This document shows positions 7,239 to 15,531 of a stretch of 21,548 nucleotides of DNA, one piece after another. A program made the translations under genes and the position numbers. How positions within the stretch are numbered: position 1 is the first letter of the stretch; every line of letters starts with the position of its first letter. The stretch comes from Marinilabiliales bacterium (lineage in GTDB: Bacteria; Bacteroidota; Bacteroidia; Bacteroidales; BM523), in NCBI GenBank assembly GCA_002869425.1, contig PKSZ01000343.1, forward strand, positions 1 to 21,548, read 5' to 3'. The notes under the pieces are model-generated. The model was given only the letters and a program-made list of their open reading frames with translations, ran no database searches and was not told where the DNA came from.

Positions 7239-9012
7239 GCGGGTGCAAAAAACAGTTAAATATTTTTTTAGGATTCTCAGAATAATACATTCAGGATCTT
7301 TAAAGTGGACTCTGACCAATTATGCTGTATCCTTGATTAAAGGCTTTATACCACTAATTGTAATCTGGCTGCTTAAGCTTCTCGTTGATGAGGTGATTTC
7401 AATTGTAAAGAGTCCTGATGTAGAACTAAGTTTTTCATTGATTTTGTATATTGTGCTTACCGCTTTTGCTTATCTGGTTGGGATAACAACGAATTTATTG
7501 GCAAAAATAACCAGTAGTAAGCTGGTAAGACAAGTATCTGAAAAAATGTATGCTTTGCTGCATAAAGCTACATCTTCAATTCCGTTTTCAATATTGGAAA
7601 AAGGTCATTATTTTGATATGATTTATCGTGCTTCCCGGGAAGTTGGGCATCGACCTGCAACGATTGTAAACAGCATGATTCAGGTTCTTCAGTTTGGCCT
7701 TTCTCTTTTTGCCATGGTGTTTGTGCTCTTGAATTATCACTGGTCAGTTATTTTTGTTGTTTTGCTAGCTATAGCCCCCTTGTTATTGGTAAAGTTGGTA
7801 CAGGCGAAGAAAACATTCCAATGGAGAAATGAGAAGACATCAGAAGAGCGGGAAATGAACTACTATCATAGAATACTTACTGAACCGGTATTTGCGAAAG
7901 AGCTCCGAATTTTTGGTTTTGCAAGTGTTTTTGAAAAACGATTTAGTAGACTAAATAGAGCGTATTCTAAAAAAGAGGATAAGCGAATTGTTAGATATGT
8001 ATTATGGGAGACCATTGCCAGCGTGTTTAGTCTGATTGTTTTATTTGCTTTTATGCTATTTATTGTAGCGGATGCAATTGGAGGTGAAATTAGTCTTGGT
8101 TTAATGTTAATGATTATTATGGCCTTAAACAGGGGTATGGCTTTTGCTCAAAATTTAGCAAGGTCAATTTCAGATTTGTATGAAAACAGCTTGTTTATTT
8201 CAAATTTCTTTCGGGTTATAGATCAAAAATATAATACTGCGCAAGTAAATGATTCTATTTCATTGAATGATAGTATTCGGATGAAAGATGTTAGTTTTTC
8301 ATACGATGAAAAAAGGGTTCTTAATAAAGTGAATTTACAGATTCCCAAAGGAAAAACTATTGCTGTTGTAGGCGAAAATGGAGCTGGGAAGTCAACTTTG
8401 GTTAAGCTTTTATGTAAGCTCTACGTACCTGCAGATGGTGAAATATATTTCGATTCTGTTCAGCTTTCAGCTATTGATTCATCCGTTGTTCAGGCTTCTG
8501 TTAGTGCTATTATGCAGGATTTTCTTCTGTATAATCTTTCTGTACAGGAAAATGTGGGCATCTCAAATCTAAATTCAATGGATAGAACAAGGATCAAAGA
8601 GATTTTAAGATCTACTGGTTTGGAGAAAACTATATCTGAATTGCCAGATGGAATAGATTCTCTCTTGGGTAATCTTTTTGAAAATAGTTCCGAACTAAGT
8701 ATTGGTGAATGGCAAAAAATGGCATTAGCCAGAGCTCTTTATAAGGAAGCTGAATTTTATATTTTTGATGAGCCAACAAGTGCTTTAGATGGATTGGCAG
8801 AAACCCAAATTATCGATATGTTTTTCAAAGCTACTGAAGGAAAGACAAAATTGATAATTAGTCATAAACTGACTACTGTTTTACGTGCAGATTACATTTA
8901 TGTAATGAAACAAGGTGAAATTGTTGAGCAGGGAACACACCAAAGTTTAGTGGAAATGAATGGTGAGTATTATAAATTATTTACCAGCAGAACAAGATTA
9001 TTAAATTTCTAA
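7210..9012 (+). CDS. ABC transporter, peptide-exporter type (membrane and ATPase domains fused)
   Basis: 600 residues from the TTG at 7210. Six membrane helices fill about residues 30-320, followed by the ATPase domain: Walker A GENGAGKST (388-396), Q-loop Gln436 (IMQDF), signature LSIGE followed by WQKMALARAL (496-510), Walker B YIFDEP (517-522) and H-loop His552. The LSIGEWQK form, replacing the usual LSGGQ, is typical of lantibiotic and lasso peptide exporters. There is no N-terminal C39 peptidase domain, so leader removal must be done by another protein. Starts at TTG 7222 or GTG 7243 are possible; GTG 7243 is four bases after the preceding stop and would avoid the 29-base overlap. It is the last gene of the operon, ending in convergent overlap with rimM. 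It probably exports the mature peptide as a homodimer in the inner membrane. Confidence 0.9.
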   Translation: MQVSLPKKHKRVQKTVKYFFRILRIIHSGSLKWTLTNYAVSLIKGFIPLIVIWLLKLLVDEVISIVKSPDVELSFSLILYIVLTAFAYLVGITTNLLAKITSSKLVRQVSEKMYALLHKATSSIPFSILEKGHYFDMIYRASREVGHRPATIVNSMIQVLQFGLSLFAMVFVLLNYHWSVIFVVLLAIAPLLLVKLVQAKKTFQWRNEKTSEEREMNYYHRILTEPVFAKELRIFGFASVFEKRFSRLNRAYSKKEDKRIVRYVLWETIASVFSLIVLFAFMLFIVADAIGGEISLGLMLMIIMALNRGMAFAQNLARSISDLYENSLFISNFFRVIDQKYNTAQVNDSISLNDSIRMKDVSFSYDEKRVLNKVNLQIPKGKTIAVVGENGAGKSTLVKLLCKLYVPADGEIYFDSVQLSAIDSSVVQASVSAIMQDFLLYNLSVQENVGISNLNSMDRTRIKEILRSTGLEKTISELPDGIDSLLGNLFENSSELSIGEWQKMALARALYKEAEFYIFDEPTSALDGLAETQIIDMFFKATEGKTKLIISHKLTTVLRADYIYVMKQGEIVEQGTHQSLVEMNGEYYKLFTSRTRLLNF

Positions 9013-9513
9013 TAAACCATCAGGAATTCTACTTGTGATAACTTGATTTGCATTGTCTATATGGATGATGATCTCTTCTGCCATGGGAATCAACACCTCA
9101 TTATTTTGATAATCAACCGCAAGCACCGGATTATTTGGTAAAAGAATTAATTCCTTAACAGTTCCTATTTGCCCGATTTTTTCATCTATTATTGTATAAC
9201 CTTGAATATCCGGGTGAGATATTTCTTCTTTCTCTATAAAATTTGCTTCGATTAACACATTGGAGCCCTGGAATTCTTTTGCAGATATTTCATCATTTAT
9301 TTCATCGAACTTGATGATTACCTGGTTGTCTTTCGTGATTCTTAGAAAATCATGGTCAATAAAAAATGGAACTTGAAATCCTTCTGTTTCCAGAAAAACA
9401 AGTTCCATTTCTTCAATAATTTCAGGATTATCAATCTCTGTTTTTAAAAGGAATTCACCTTTGATTCCATGTGGCTTTATCAAAATGCCCAGGGAGATTA
9501 ACTCATCCTTCAT
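9001..9513 (-). CDS. rimM: Ribosome maturation factor RimM
   Basis: About 170 residues. RimM binds the 30S subunit head and S19 and helps 16S rRNA processing. The N-terminal motif (LGILIKPHGIKGEFLLKTE) and the C-terminal PRC-barrel region (QIGTVKELILLPNNPVLAV ... VLIPMAEEII) are clear. The likely start is the ATG at 9511-9513; an in-frame TTG at 9520-9522, abutting the rpsP stop, would add three residues. It lies nine bases after rpsP on the same strand, the conserved rpsP-rimM pairing, so it is probably co-transcribed from the rpsP promoter. Its 3' end overlaps the end of the convergent ABC transporter gene, leaving no room for a separate terminator. Confidence 0.95.
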   Translation of the reverse strand: MKDELISLGILIKPHGIKGEFLLKTEIDNPEIIEEMELVFLETEGFQVPFFIDHDFLRITKDNQVIIKFDEINDEISAKEFQGSNVLIEANFIEKEEISHPDIQGYTIIDEKIGQIGTVKELILLPNNPVLAVDYQNNEVLIPMAEEIIIHIDNANQVITSRIPDGLLEI

Positions 9514-9522
9514 TGGCGGCAA

Positions 9523-10206
9523 TTATTTAGCTTTTTCTTCAGCTTTTTCTTCGCCAGCCTTTTCCTCTGTACTTTCAGCTTCAGCTTTCGGTTCAGTTTC
9601 TGTTTTCTCTTCAGCTTTCGGTTCAGCTTCTGTTTTCTCTTCAGCCTTCGGTTCAGCTTCTGTTTTTGCTTCAGCTTCAACTTCTGTTTCAGTTTCAGCC
9701 TCAGGTGTTTCTTCAGGAGCTTCTGCAGCCTCAGCTTCAGCAGCTAATTCTGCATTTTTCTTTGCAATTGCTTCAGCTCTGTCTTGATTGATCTTTGATT
9801 CAGCATCTAGACGCTTCTTTAGTTCGGCATTACTTTCCTGAGCTAATCTATCAATCTTAGCCTGAATTTTGCCTTCTTTTTCACGCTTCCATGCATCAAA
9901 CTTGCTTTCCGCTGTTGCTTCATCAAAAGCACCTTTTTTAACTCCATCCAACAAGTGTTTTTTCATTAAAACACCTTCGTACGATAAGATTGCTCTACAC
10001 GTTTCTGTTGGTTGAGCACCTTTTTGCAGCCACGACAATGCCTTGTTAAAATCCAATTCGATTGTGGCAGGATTAGTAGTTGGATTGTAAGCTCCAATTC
10101 TTTCAATAAGTCTACCATCTCGTGGCGCCCTGCCATCCGCTACTACTATGTGGTAGTACGGCCTTCTTTTTCTACCCTTACGGGTTAACCTAATCTTTAC
10201 AGGCAT
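9523..10206 (-). CDS. rpsP: 30S ribosomal protein S16 with long acidic C-terminal extension
   Basis: 227 residues. The first ~80 are a normal S16 ([26 protein letters not shown] is split here as [24 protein letters not shown]; then [14 protein letters not shown]), a protein of the 30S body needed for assembly. A helical middle part rich in Lys and Glu follows, then a low-complexity tail of Ala, Glu, Lys, Thr and Pro in about ten-residue units ([10 protein letters not shown]). Typical bacterial S16 is 80-90 residues; Bacteroidota S16 is often extended, and this one is on the long side. The tail may be disordered or charged. Starts at ATG 10206, downstream of a good TATATTTG promoter element. 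Confidence 0.95.
   Translation of the reverse strand: MPVKIRLTRKGRKRRPYYHIVVADGRAPRDGRLIERIGAYNPTTNPATIELDFNKALSWLQKGAQPTETCRAILSYEGVLMKKHLLDGVKKGAFDEATAESKFDAWKREKEGKIQAKIDRLAQESNAELKKRLDAESKINQDRAEAIAKKNAELAAEAEAAEAPEETPEAETETEVEAEAKTEAEPKAEEKTEAEPKAEEKTETEPKAEAESTEEKAGEEKAEEKAK
9571..9690 (-). repeat. Tandem 30-bp repeats encoding the S16 tail
   Basis: Units of 30 bases, seen on the plus strand as 9571-9600, 9601-9630, 9631-9660 and a degenerate 9661-9690. Units 9601-9630 and 9631-9660 differ at one base only, so the copies look recent. They encode the ten-residue [10 protein letters not shown] unit. Copy number may vary between strains. Confidence 0.8.
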
Positions 10207-10241
10207 AATCTAAATTGTTTGTTAAAATTAAATTTGGGCTG

Positions 10242-10270
10242 CAAATATACGATTTTATTTGGTTATAAAA
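10242..10270 (-). promoter_or_regulatory. Promoter of rpsP-rimM
   Basis: On the minus strand, TATATTTG at 10249-10242 matches TAnnTTTG exactly, followed by C-A as often seen. The -33 region, near 10266-10271, is a weak T-run (CTTTTT). Transcription would start about 30 bases before the rpsP ATG. The rest of the 250-base gap to dnaE is AT-rich and holds nothing else I can support. Confidence 0.5.
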
Positions 10271-10456
10271 AGATTTTAATAGCTTTTATTGCAGTTTGTT
10301 AAAACAGTGTTTTTCCTTTTCATTTTTAAGACAATATGACTTTTATTAATTCTTATTAACATGCTGTGCTAATGTGGCTTTGAATTGCTTAATTTTACTA
10401 AGCTGTTTTCGCAGCTGCTTGTTTAGCATGTGTTTTTATAGAAAAGATTTTTGGTA

Positions 10457-13400
10457 ATGACTGATTTTGTTCACCTTCACGTACATACACAATATTCAAT
10501 TTTAGATGGAGCTTCTAAAATTCCACTTCTAATTGCAAAGGCAAAACAGGACGGAATGCCTGCGATTGCAATTACAGATCATGGTAATATGTTTGGCGTG
10601 AAAGAGTTCTTTAATGTTGCCAGGAAAGAGGGTGTGAAGCCTATATTGGGTTGTGAAACATATGTCGCAGCAAGGGGGCGTAATAAGAAAGAAAAACAAG
10701 AAGATCGAAGTGGTTTCCACTTGATATTACTTGCCAAAAATCATAAGGGATATAAAAATCTTGTGAAATTAATTTCTTTATCATGGATGGAAGGGTTTTA
10801 TTATAAACCTCGTATTGATTGGGAATTATTGGAAAAATATCATGAAGGCTTGGTGGCTACTTCTGCTTGTCTTGCTGGTGAGATCCCCAAGGCAATTCAA
10901 AGAGGCGAATTGGATGAGGCAATAAAGACAACAAACCGGTTTAAATCTATTTTTGGAGAAGATTTTTATCTGGAGTTAATGCGTCATGAAACGAACAGGC
11001 CTGGCGCAGACAGAACGGTGTATGAAGAACAAAAGAAAGTGAATGTTGAGCTTGTTAAAATAGCAGAGAAAACAGGCGTGAAGCTTATTGCAACCAATGA
11101 TGTTCATTTTGTGAATTCCGATGATGCAGAAGCGCATGATCGTTTAATTTGTCTTACAACCAATAGTGACGTAAACGATGAAAATCGACTGAGATATACA
11201 AAACAGGAATGGCTGAAAACCAAAGCAGAAATGCATGAGGTTTTTAATGATATTCCTCAGGCTTTGGAGAATACTATTGAGATTGCGAATAAAATAGAAG
11301 ATTATGAGCTGGATAGTCAGCCAATTATGCCGGTTTTTGAAATTCCGGATAGTTTTGCCACGGAAGAGGAATACCAGGAAAAATTTGAGGAGAAAGATCT
11401 TAAAGAAGAATTTGAAGAGTCTAATTATGCCCGGATTGGTAGTTTTGATAAGGCGATCAGGGTAAAGCTTGAAGCTGATTATCTTGCTCATTTGGTGTAT
11501 GAGGGTTGTAAGGAAAGATATGGTGAGGATTTTAAAGATTCTTTGAAGGAAAGGGTTGATTTTGAATTGGGAACAATAAAAAAGATGGGATTCCCTGGAT
11601 ATTTTCTCATTGTATGGGATTTTTTGAGAGCTGCCAGAGAGATGGGTGTTTCGGTAGGACCGGGAAGAGGTTCAGCTGCTGGTTCTGTCGTTGCTTATGC
11701 TTTGCAGATTACCAATATCGACCCAATTAAATATGATTTACTGTTTGAGCGTTTTTTGAATCCTGATAGGATTTCGATGCCTGATATTGACATTGATTTT
11801 GATGAAGATGGACGAGAAAAAGTATTGAAATGGGTTGTAGATAAATATGGATATAACCGGGTTGCACATATCATTACTTTTGGTAAAATGGCTCCCAAAA
11901 TGGCCATTCGGGATGTTGCCCGCGTACAACAATTAGAACTTTCAGAAGCCGATCGCCTGGCTAAGCTGGTGCCTGAAAGGCCCGGAACAAGTTTTGCAAA
12001 AGCATATAAGGAGGTTCCCGAACTGGCAGCAGAGAAGAAGTCTGAAAATGCGTTGGTGGCTCAAACTCTTGAGTTCGCAGAGGTTTTGGAAGGTTCTGTT
12101 CGTCAGACAGGTGTGCATGCATGCGGTGTAATTATTAGTAAAGAAGATCTTACAGAATATATTCCTGTTTGCACAAATAAAGACGCAAATTTGGCAGTAA
12201 CTCAGTTTGATGGAAGTCATGTAGAATCCGTTGGTATGTTGAAAATGGACTTCCTGGGTCTGAAGACTTTATCTATTATTAAAGATGCATTAGAAAATAT
12301 TAAGAAAAATCGAGGTATTGATATTGATATAGAAGCTATTCCTTTAGATGATAAAAAGACATTTGAATTGTATAGTCGGGGAGATACTGTGGGTTTGTTT
12401 CAGTTTGAATCGGCAGGTATGCAAAAGCACCTCAAAGAATTAAAACCCAATAGATTTGGGGATTTAATAGCCATGAATGCTTTGTATCGTCCAGGTCCAA
12501 TGGAATACATTCCTCAGTATATCGATCGTAAGCATGGGAGAGAAAAAATAGCATACGATCTGGAAGATATGGCCGAGTTTTTAGAGGATACCTATGGCAT
12601 TACGGTATACCAGGAGCAGGTAATGCTTCTTTCAAGGAAACTGGCTGGCTTTACAAGGGGTGAAGCTGATAAGCTTAGAAAGGCAATGGGTAAAAAGATA
12701 AAGCCCATATTGGAAGAACTAAAGCCTAAGTTTATAGAGGGTGGAAAAGCAAAAAACCATGATGAGAAAATTCTGGAAAAGATATGGAACGATTGGGAAG
12801 CTTTTGCATCGTATGCTTTTAATAAATCCCATTCTACTTGTTATGCATATGTTTCATATCAGACGGGTTATCTGAAGGCACATTATGCTGCCGAATTTAT
12901 GGCTGCAGTCTTGAGTCGTAATCAAAGTGATTTGAAGAAAATTACGATATTCATGGACGAGTGCAGAAGAATGGGTGTGAAGGTTCTCGGACCGGACGTG
13001 AATGAGAGCGATGTGCATTTTACTGTCAATAAGGATGGGAATATCAGATTTGGAATGAATGCAGTGAAAGGTGTTGGTGAAGCAGCTGTAAAGAAAATTA
13101 TTGAAGAGCGTGAAAAGAATGGTTTGTATAAAGACATCTATGACTTTGTGGAGCGAGTGAATTTGCAGGCTGTTAATAAGAGGTGTGTGGAAGCTCTTGC
13201 AATGGCCGGAGGATTTGATGGATTTCTGCTTAAAAGGAATCAATATTTTAATCTAGACCAGAATGAAGCTTCATTTATTGAGCAACTTCTTTTGTATGGT
13301 AACCGGATTCAGTCAGAAAAGAATAGTCCCCAGGCATCTCTATTTGGTGATGCAATGGCTGGGTCAGGAATTGCAAAGCCAGAAGTGCCGAAATCGCAGG

Positions 13401-14059
13401 AATGGACAGTTATTGATAGGTTGAATAAGGAAAAGGAATTAATTGGAATATTTCTTTCGGCGCACCCTTTGGATGCTTATAAAATTGAGTTAGGCCTGCT
13501 GAACAATGTTTCTTTGTCAGAGCTGAAAAATCTTCAAAATCTCGAGGGAAAAGATATTACCGTTGCAGGAATTGTTACAGAGGTTAAAAGTGCTACTACC
13601 AAAACTGGAAAACCTTTTGGAGGTGTTACAATTGAGGATTACTCCAATTCTTATCAGCTAATGTTATTTGGGAAAGATTACCTTAATTTTAATAAATTCT
13701 TTGTAAAAGATTACCTTATCTATATTAAAGGAAAGGTCGAGAAAAGAAGGTTTGGAAAGAATGAAAAGGAGTTGGAATTTAGGGTGAAGAGCTTTGGAAT
13801 GTTGGCTGATGTAAGGGAAGATTTTGTAGATAGTTTATCATTAAAAATTCCTGTCGATTACTTAACCAGTGAGTTTATTCAGGAAATCGATTCAATTGCA
13901 CAGAAGCACAAAGGGAATACAATGCTTAAATTTTTGTTGTATGATAGGGTAAACCGTATATGGGTTGAAATGTTTTCAAGAAGCCATAGATTGCAGCTTA
14001 ACAATGACTTGATAAACTATCTTGAATCAAATGAAAAGATTGAATATAAAATTAGCTAG
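10457..14059 (+). CDS. dnaE: DNA polymerase III alpha subunit
   Basis: 1200 residues; replicative polymerase that copies the chromosome as part of the holoenzyme. The N-terminus is the PHP domain (VHLHVHTQYSILDGAS). The palm has PDIDIDF with Asp443 and Asp445, and the third acidic residue in KMDFLGLKTL (Asp598), equivalent to the E. coli Asp401, Asp403 and Asp555. The QASLF sequence at about residues 959-963 fits the beta-clamp binding motif. An OB-fold follows (around residues 1030-1110: DITVAGIVTEVKSATTKTG). The frame extends to a TTG at 10451, but the ATG at 10457 gives the usual MTDFVHLHVHT start. No clear promoter is seen in the gap upstream. trxA follows 76 bases later. Confidence 0.97.
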   Translation: MTDFVHLHVHTQYSILDGASKIPLLIAKAKQDGMPAIAITDHGNMFGVKEFFNVARKEGVKPILGCETYVAARGRNKKEKQEDRSGFHLILLAKNHKGYKNLVKLISLSWMEGFYYKPRIDWELLEKYHEGLVATSACLAGEIPKAIQRGELDEAIKTTNRFKSIFGEDFYLELMRHETNRPGADRTVYEEQKKVNVELVKIAEKTGVKLIATNDVHFVNSDDAEAHDRLICLTTNSDVNDENRLRYTKQEWLKTKAEMHEVFNDIPQALENTIEIANKIEDYELDSQPIMPVFEIPDSFATEEEYQEKFEEKDLKEEFEESNYARIGSFDKAIRVKLEADYLAHLVYEGCKERYGEDFKDSLKERVDFELGTIKKMGFPGYFLIVWDFLRAAREMGVSVGPGRGSAAGSVVAYALQITNIDPIKYDLLFERFLNPDRISMPDIDIDFDEDGREKVLKWVVDKYGYNRVAHIITFGKMAPKMAIRDVARVQQLELSEADRLAKLVPERPGTSFAKAYKEVPELAAEKKSENALVAQTLEFAEVLEGSVRQTGVHACGVIISKEDLTEYIPVCTNKDANLAVTQFDGSHVESVGMLKMDFLGLKTLSIIKDALENIKKNRGIDIDIEAIPLDDKKTFELYSRGDTVGLFQFESAGMQKHLKELKPNRFGDLIAMNALYRPGPMEYIPQYIDRKHGREKIAYDLEDMAEFLEDTYGITVYQEQVMLLSRKLAGFTRGEADKLRKAMGKKIKPILEELKPKFIEGGKAKNHDEKILEKIWNDWEAFASYAFNKSHSTCYAYVSYQTGYLKAHYAAEFMAAVLSRNQSDLKKITIFMDECRRMGVKVLGPDVNESDVHFTVNKDGNIRFGMNAVKGVGEAAVKKIIEEREKNGLYKDIYDFVERVNLQAVNKRCVEALAMAGGFDGFLLKRNQYFNLDQNEASFIEQLLLYGNRIQSEKNSPQASLFGDAMAGSGIAKPEVPKSQEWTVIDRLNKEKELIGIFLSAHPLDAYKIELGLLNNVSLSELKNLQNLEGKDITVAGIVTEVKSATTKTGKPFGGVTIEDYSNSYQLMLFGKDYLNFNKFFVKDYLIYIKGKVEKRRFGKNEKELEFRVKSFGMLADVREDFVDSLSLKIPVDYLTSEFIQEIDSIAQKHKGNTMLKFLLYDRVNRIWVEMFSRSHRLQLNNDLINYLESNEKIEYKIS

Positions 14060-14135
14060 CTTTCTTTGATTTTTGTTGAATAACCAATAAATTGCAGTAC
14101 TCAATTATTTGAAATAGTAATTAAATTATAAAGTT

Positions 14136-14453
14136 ATGGCATTAGAGATTAACGAATCAAATTACGATGAGCTGGTAATGCAATCAGATAAGCCTGCAGT
14201 ATTGGATTTTTGGGCAGAATGGTGTGGCCCTTGCAGAATGATTGGTCCAATCATTGAAGAAATGGCCAATGAATTTGGCGATAAAGCAGTAATTGGTAAG
14301 GTTGATGTTGACAGTAGTCCTGCAATAGCTGGTAAGTTTGGTATTCGTAATATCCCAACAGTTTTGTTTATTAAAGGGGGAGAAGTAGTTGATAAGCAGG
14401 TTGGTGCTGTGCCAAAGGCTGCTTTGGTTGCTAAACTGGAAGCGCTCCTTTAA
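14136..14453 (+). CDS. trxA: Thioredoxin
   Basis: 105 residues, cytoplasmic thiol-disulfide reductant. The active site is WAEWCGPC with Cys30 and Cys33, and the cis-proline Pro74 is in RNIPTVLF. Length and motifs match classical thioredoxin 1 with no signal peptide. It follows dnaE by 76 bases and is closed by a strong hairpin terminator at 14479-14509, so it may be read with dnaE or from its own weak promoter; I could not find a clear -7 element directly upstream. Confidence 0.97.
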   Translation: MALEINESNYDELVMQSDKPAVLDFWAEWCGPCRMIGPIIEEMANEFGDKAVIGKVDVDSSPAIAGKFGIRNIPTVLFIKGGEVVDKQVGAVPKAALVAKLEALL

Positions 14454-14478
14454 GAATATTTAGTTAAGATATTATTTT

Positions 14479-14509
14479 GCTGCTGCATGCATATGCAGCG
14501 GCTATTTTT
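14479..14509 (+). terminator. Rho-independent terminator after trxA
   Basis: Ten-base stem (GCTGCTGCAT with ATGCAGCGGC; one T-G wobble, inner seven pairs perfect) and a GCAT loop, followed by a five-base T-run at 14505-14509. It starts 25 bases after the trxA stop. Confidence 0.75.
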
Positions 14510-14510
14510 G
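14503..14510 (+). promoter_or_regulatory. Possible -7 element for the DUF58 gene overlapping the trxA terminator
   Basis: TATTTTTG fits TAnnTTTG and uses the T-run of the trxA terminator. A TTTTG at 14475-14479 is 23 bases upstream, slightly longer than the usual 19-21. Transcription would start near 14516, about 15 bases before the TTG start codon. Any T-rich terminator end could give this by chance. Confidence 0.25.
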
Positions 14511-14531
14511 TTATTATAAACAGTGTAAAAG

Positions 14532-15455
14532 TTGAAATCTGCTGCTGACATAGGTACTGTTGATCAATTTGGAAACCTGGAGCTACTGGCAAAACAGGTC
14601 GTAGAAGGTTTTATTACAGGATTACACAAATCGCCATTTCATGGCTTTTCAGTTGAGTTTGCTGAGCATCGTCTGTACAACAAAGGTGAATCAACAAAGC
14701 ATATCGACTGGAAGTTGTATGCAAGAACAGAGAAGCTTTTTGTTAAGAAATTTGAGGAAGAAACCAATCTTAGATGTCAATTGTTAATTGATATATCTTC
14801 TTCTATGCTTTTTCCATACAGGGAAAAGAATTCTATAAATAAGCTTCAGTTTTCTTCTTTTTGCGCAGCTGCCCTTACTTTTTTGTTAAGAAAACAAAGA
14901 GATGCTGTAGGTTTAAGCTTGTTCTCAGATAAGTTACATTTTCACTCCAAAGCAAGGCTTTCTGCCGTTCATGCAAAAGTGATTTATAATGAGCTGGATA
15001 AGCTTGTCAATGCTGATGATTCAGAGTTGAATCGGGAGACTGGCACTTCAGCAATGTTACACCAGATAGCAGAAAGTATACCCCGTAGATCTCTGGTTGT
15101 GATTTTTAGTGATATGTTTAGCAAAGAATCACCAGAAGCAATTTTTTCAGCACTTCAGCACCTTCGCTATAATAAACATGAAGTAATTCTTTTTCATGTT
15201 ACCGATAAAAGTAGGGAAGAGGAGTTAAATTTTAATAACAGACCTTATAAATTTATTGACCTGGAGACCGCTGATGAGTTGAAACTCAATCCCAATGATA
15301 TCAGAGACCAGTATACAGATTCATTGTCCATGTATTTCAAAGAGATACAGGTAAAATGCGGTCAATATAAAATAGATCTTGTACAGGCAGACATCAACAA
15401 AGAATTTTCTGAAGTTTTGCTACCTTTTCTTATAAAACGAAGTCGTTTATATTAA
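14532..15455 (+). CDS. DUF58 protein with von Willebrand A-like domain
   Basis: 307 residues. The N-terminal part has the DUF58 hallmark EHRLYNKGESTKHIDWKLY ... AR ... LFVKKFEEETNL, and then a MIDAS-type metal site DISSS (Asp87, Ser89, Ser91). Such proteins are usually partnered with a MoxR ATPase and with VWA/BatA-type membrane proteins; no MoxR gene is in the window. The function is not established. The start is a TTG at 14532, because a stop codon (TAA at 14526) lies six bases upstream in frame and no earlier ATG is available. It follows the trxA terminator. Confidence 0.88.
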   Translation: MKSAADIGTVDQFGNLELLAKQVVEGFITGLHKSPFHGFSVEFAEHRLYNKGESTKHIDWKLYARTEKLFVKKFEEETNLRCQLLIDISSSMLFPYREKNSINKLQFSSFCAAALTFLLRKQRDAVGLSLFSDKLHFHSKARLSAVHAKVIYNELDKLVNADDSELNRETGTSAMLHQIAESIPRRSLVVIFSDMFSKESPEAIFSALQHLRYNKHEVILFHVTDKSREEELNFNNRPYKFIDLETADELKLNPNDIRDQYTDSLSMYFKEIQVKCGQYKIDLVQADINKEFSEVLLPFLIKRSRLY

Positions 15456-15531
15456 ATGGCATGTTTATTTTTCTTGATTGACTAATAAAATACAGTTAAA
15501 TTGCCACCGTTTTTGTCATTTACTACTGATA

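Noticed and set aside
5359..9012. Lasso peptide cluster
   Set aside because: A PqqD-like B1 analogue, a kinase and an exporter are present, but there is no transglutaminase-like B2 or asparagine-synthetase-like C protein.
7210..9012. Peptidase-containing (C39) ABC transporter
   Set aside because: The N-terminus goes straight to membrane helices; no Cys/His protease domain is present.
9461..9787. 108-residue plus-strand frame rich in Ser and Ala
   Set aside because: It is the antisense of the repetitive rpsP tail; composition follows from the GAA/GCT repeat.
10229..10236. TAAATTTG as a dnaE promoter
   Set aside because: No -33 element at the right distance and a leader of over 200 bases; it also lies inside the rpsP leader.
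10398..10415. AGCTG...CAGCT inverted repeat upstream of dnaE
   Set aside because: A five-base stem in AT-rich DNA, no T-run, no clear function.
11144..11491. 115-residue minus-strand frame inside dnaE
   Set aside because: AT-rich shadow of the dnaE coding strand; the polymerase motifs run through it on the plus strand.
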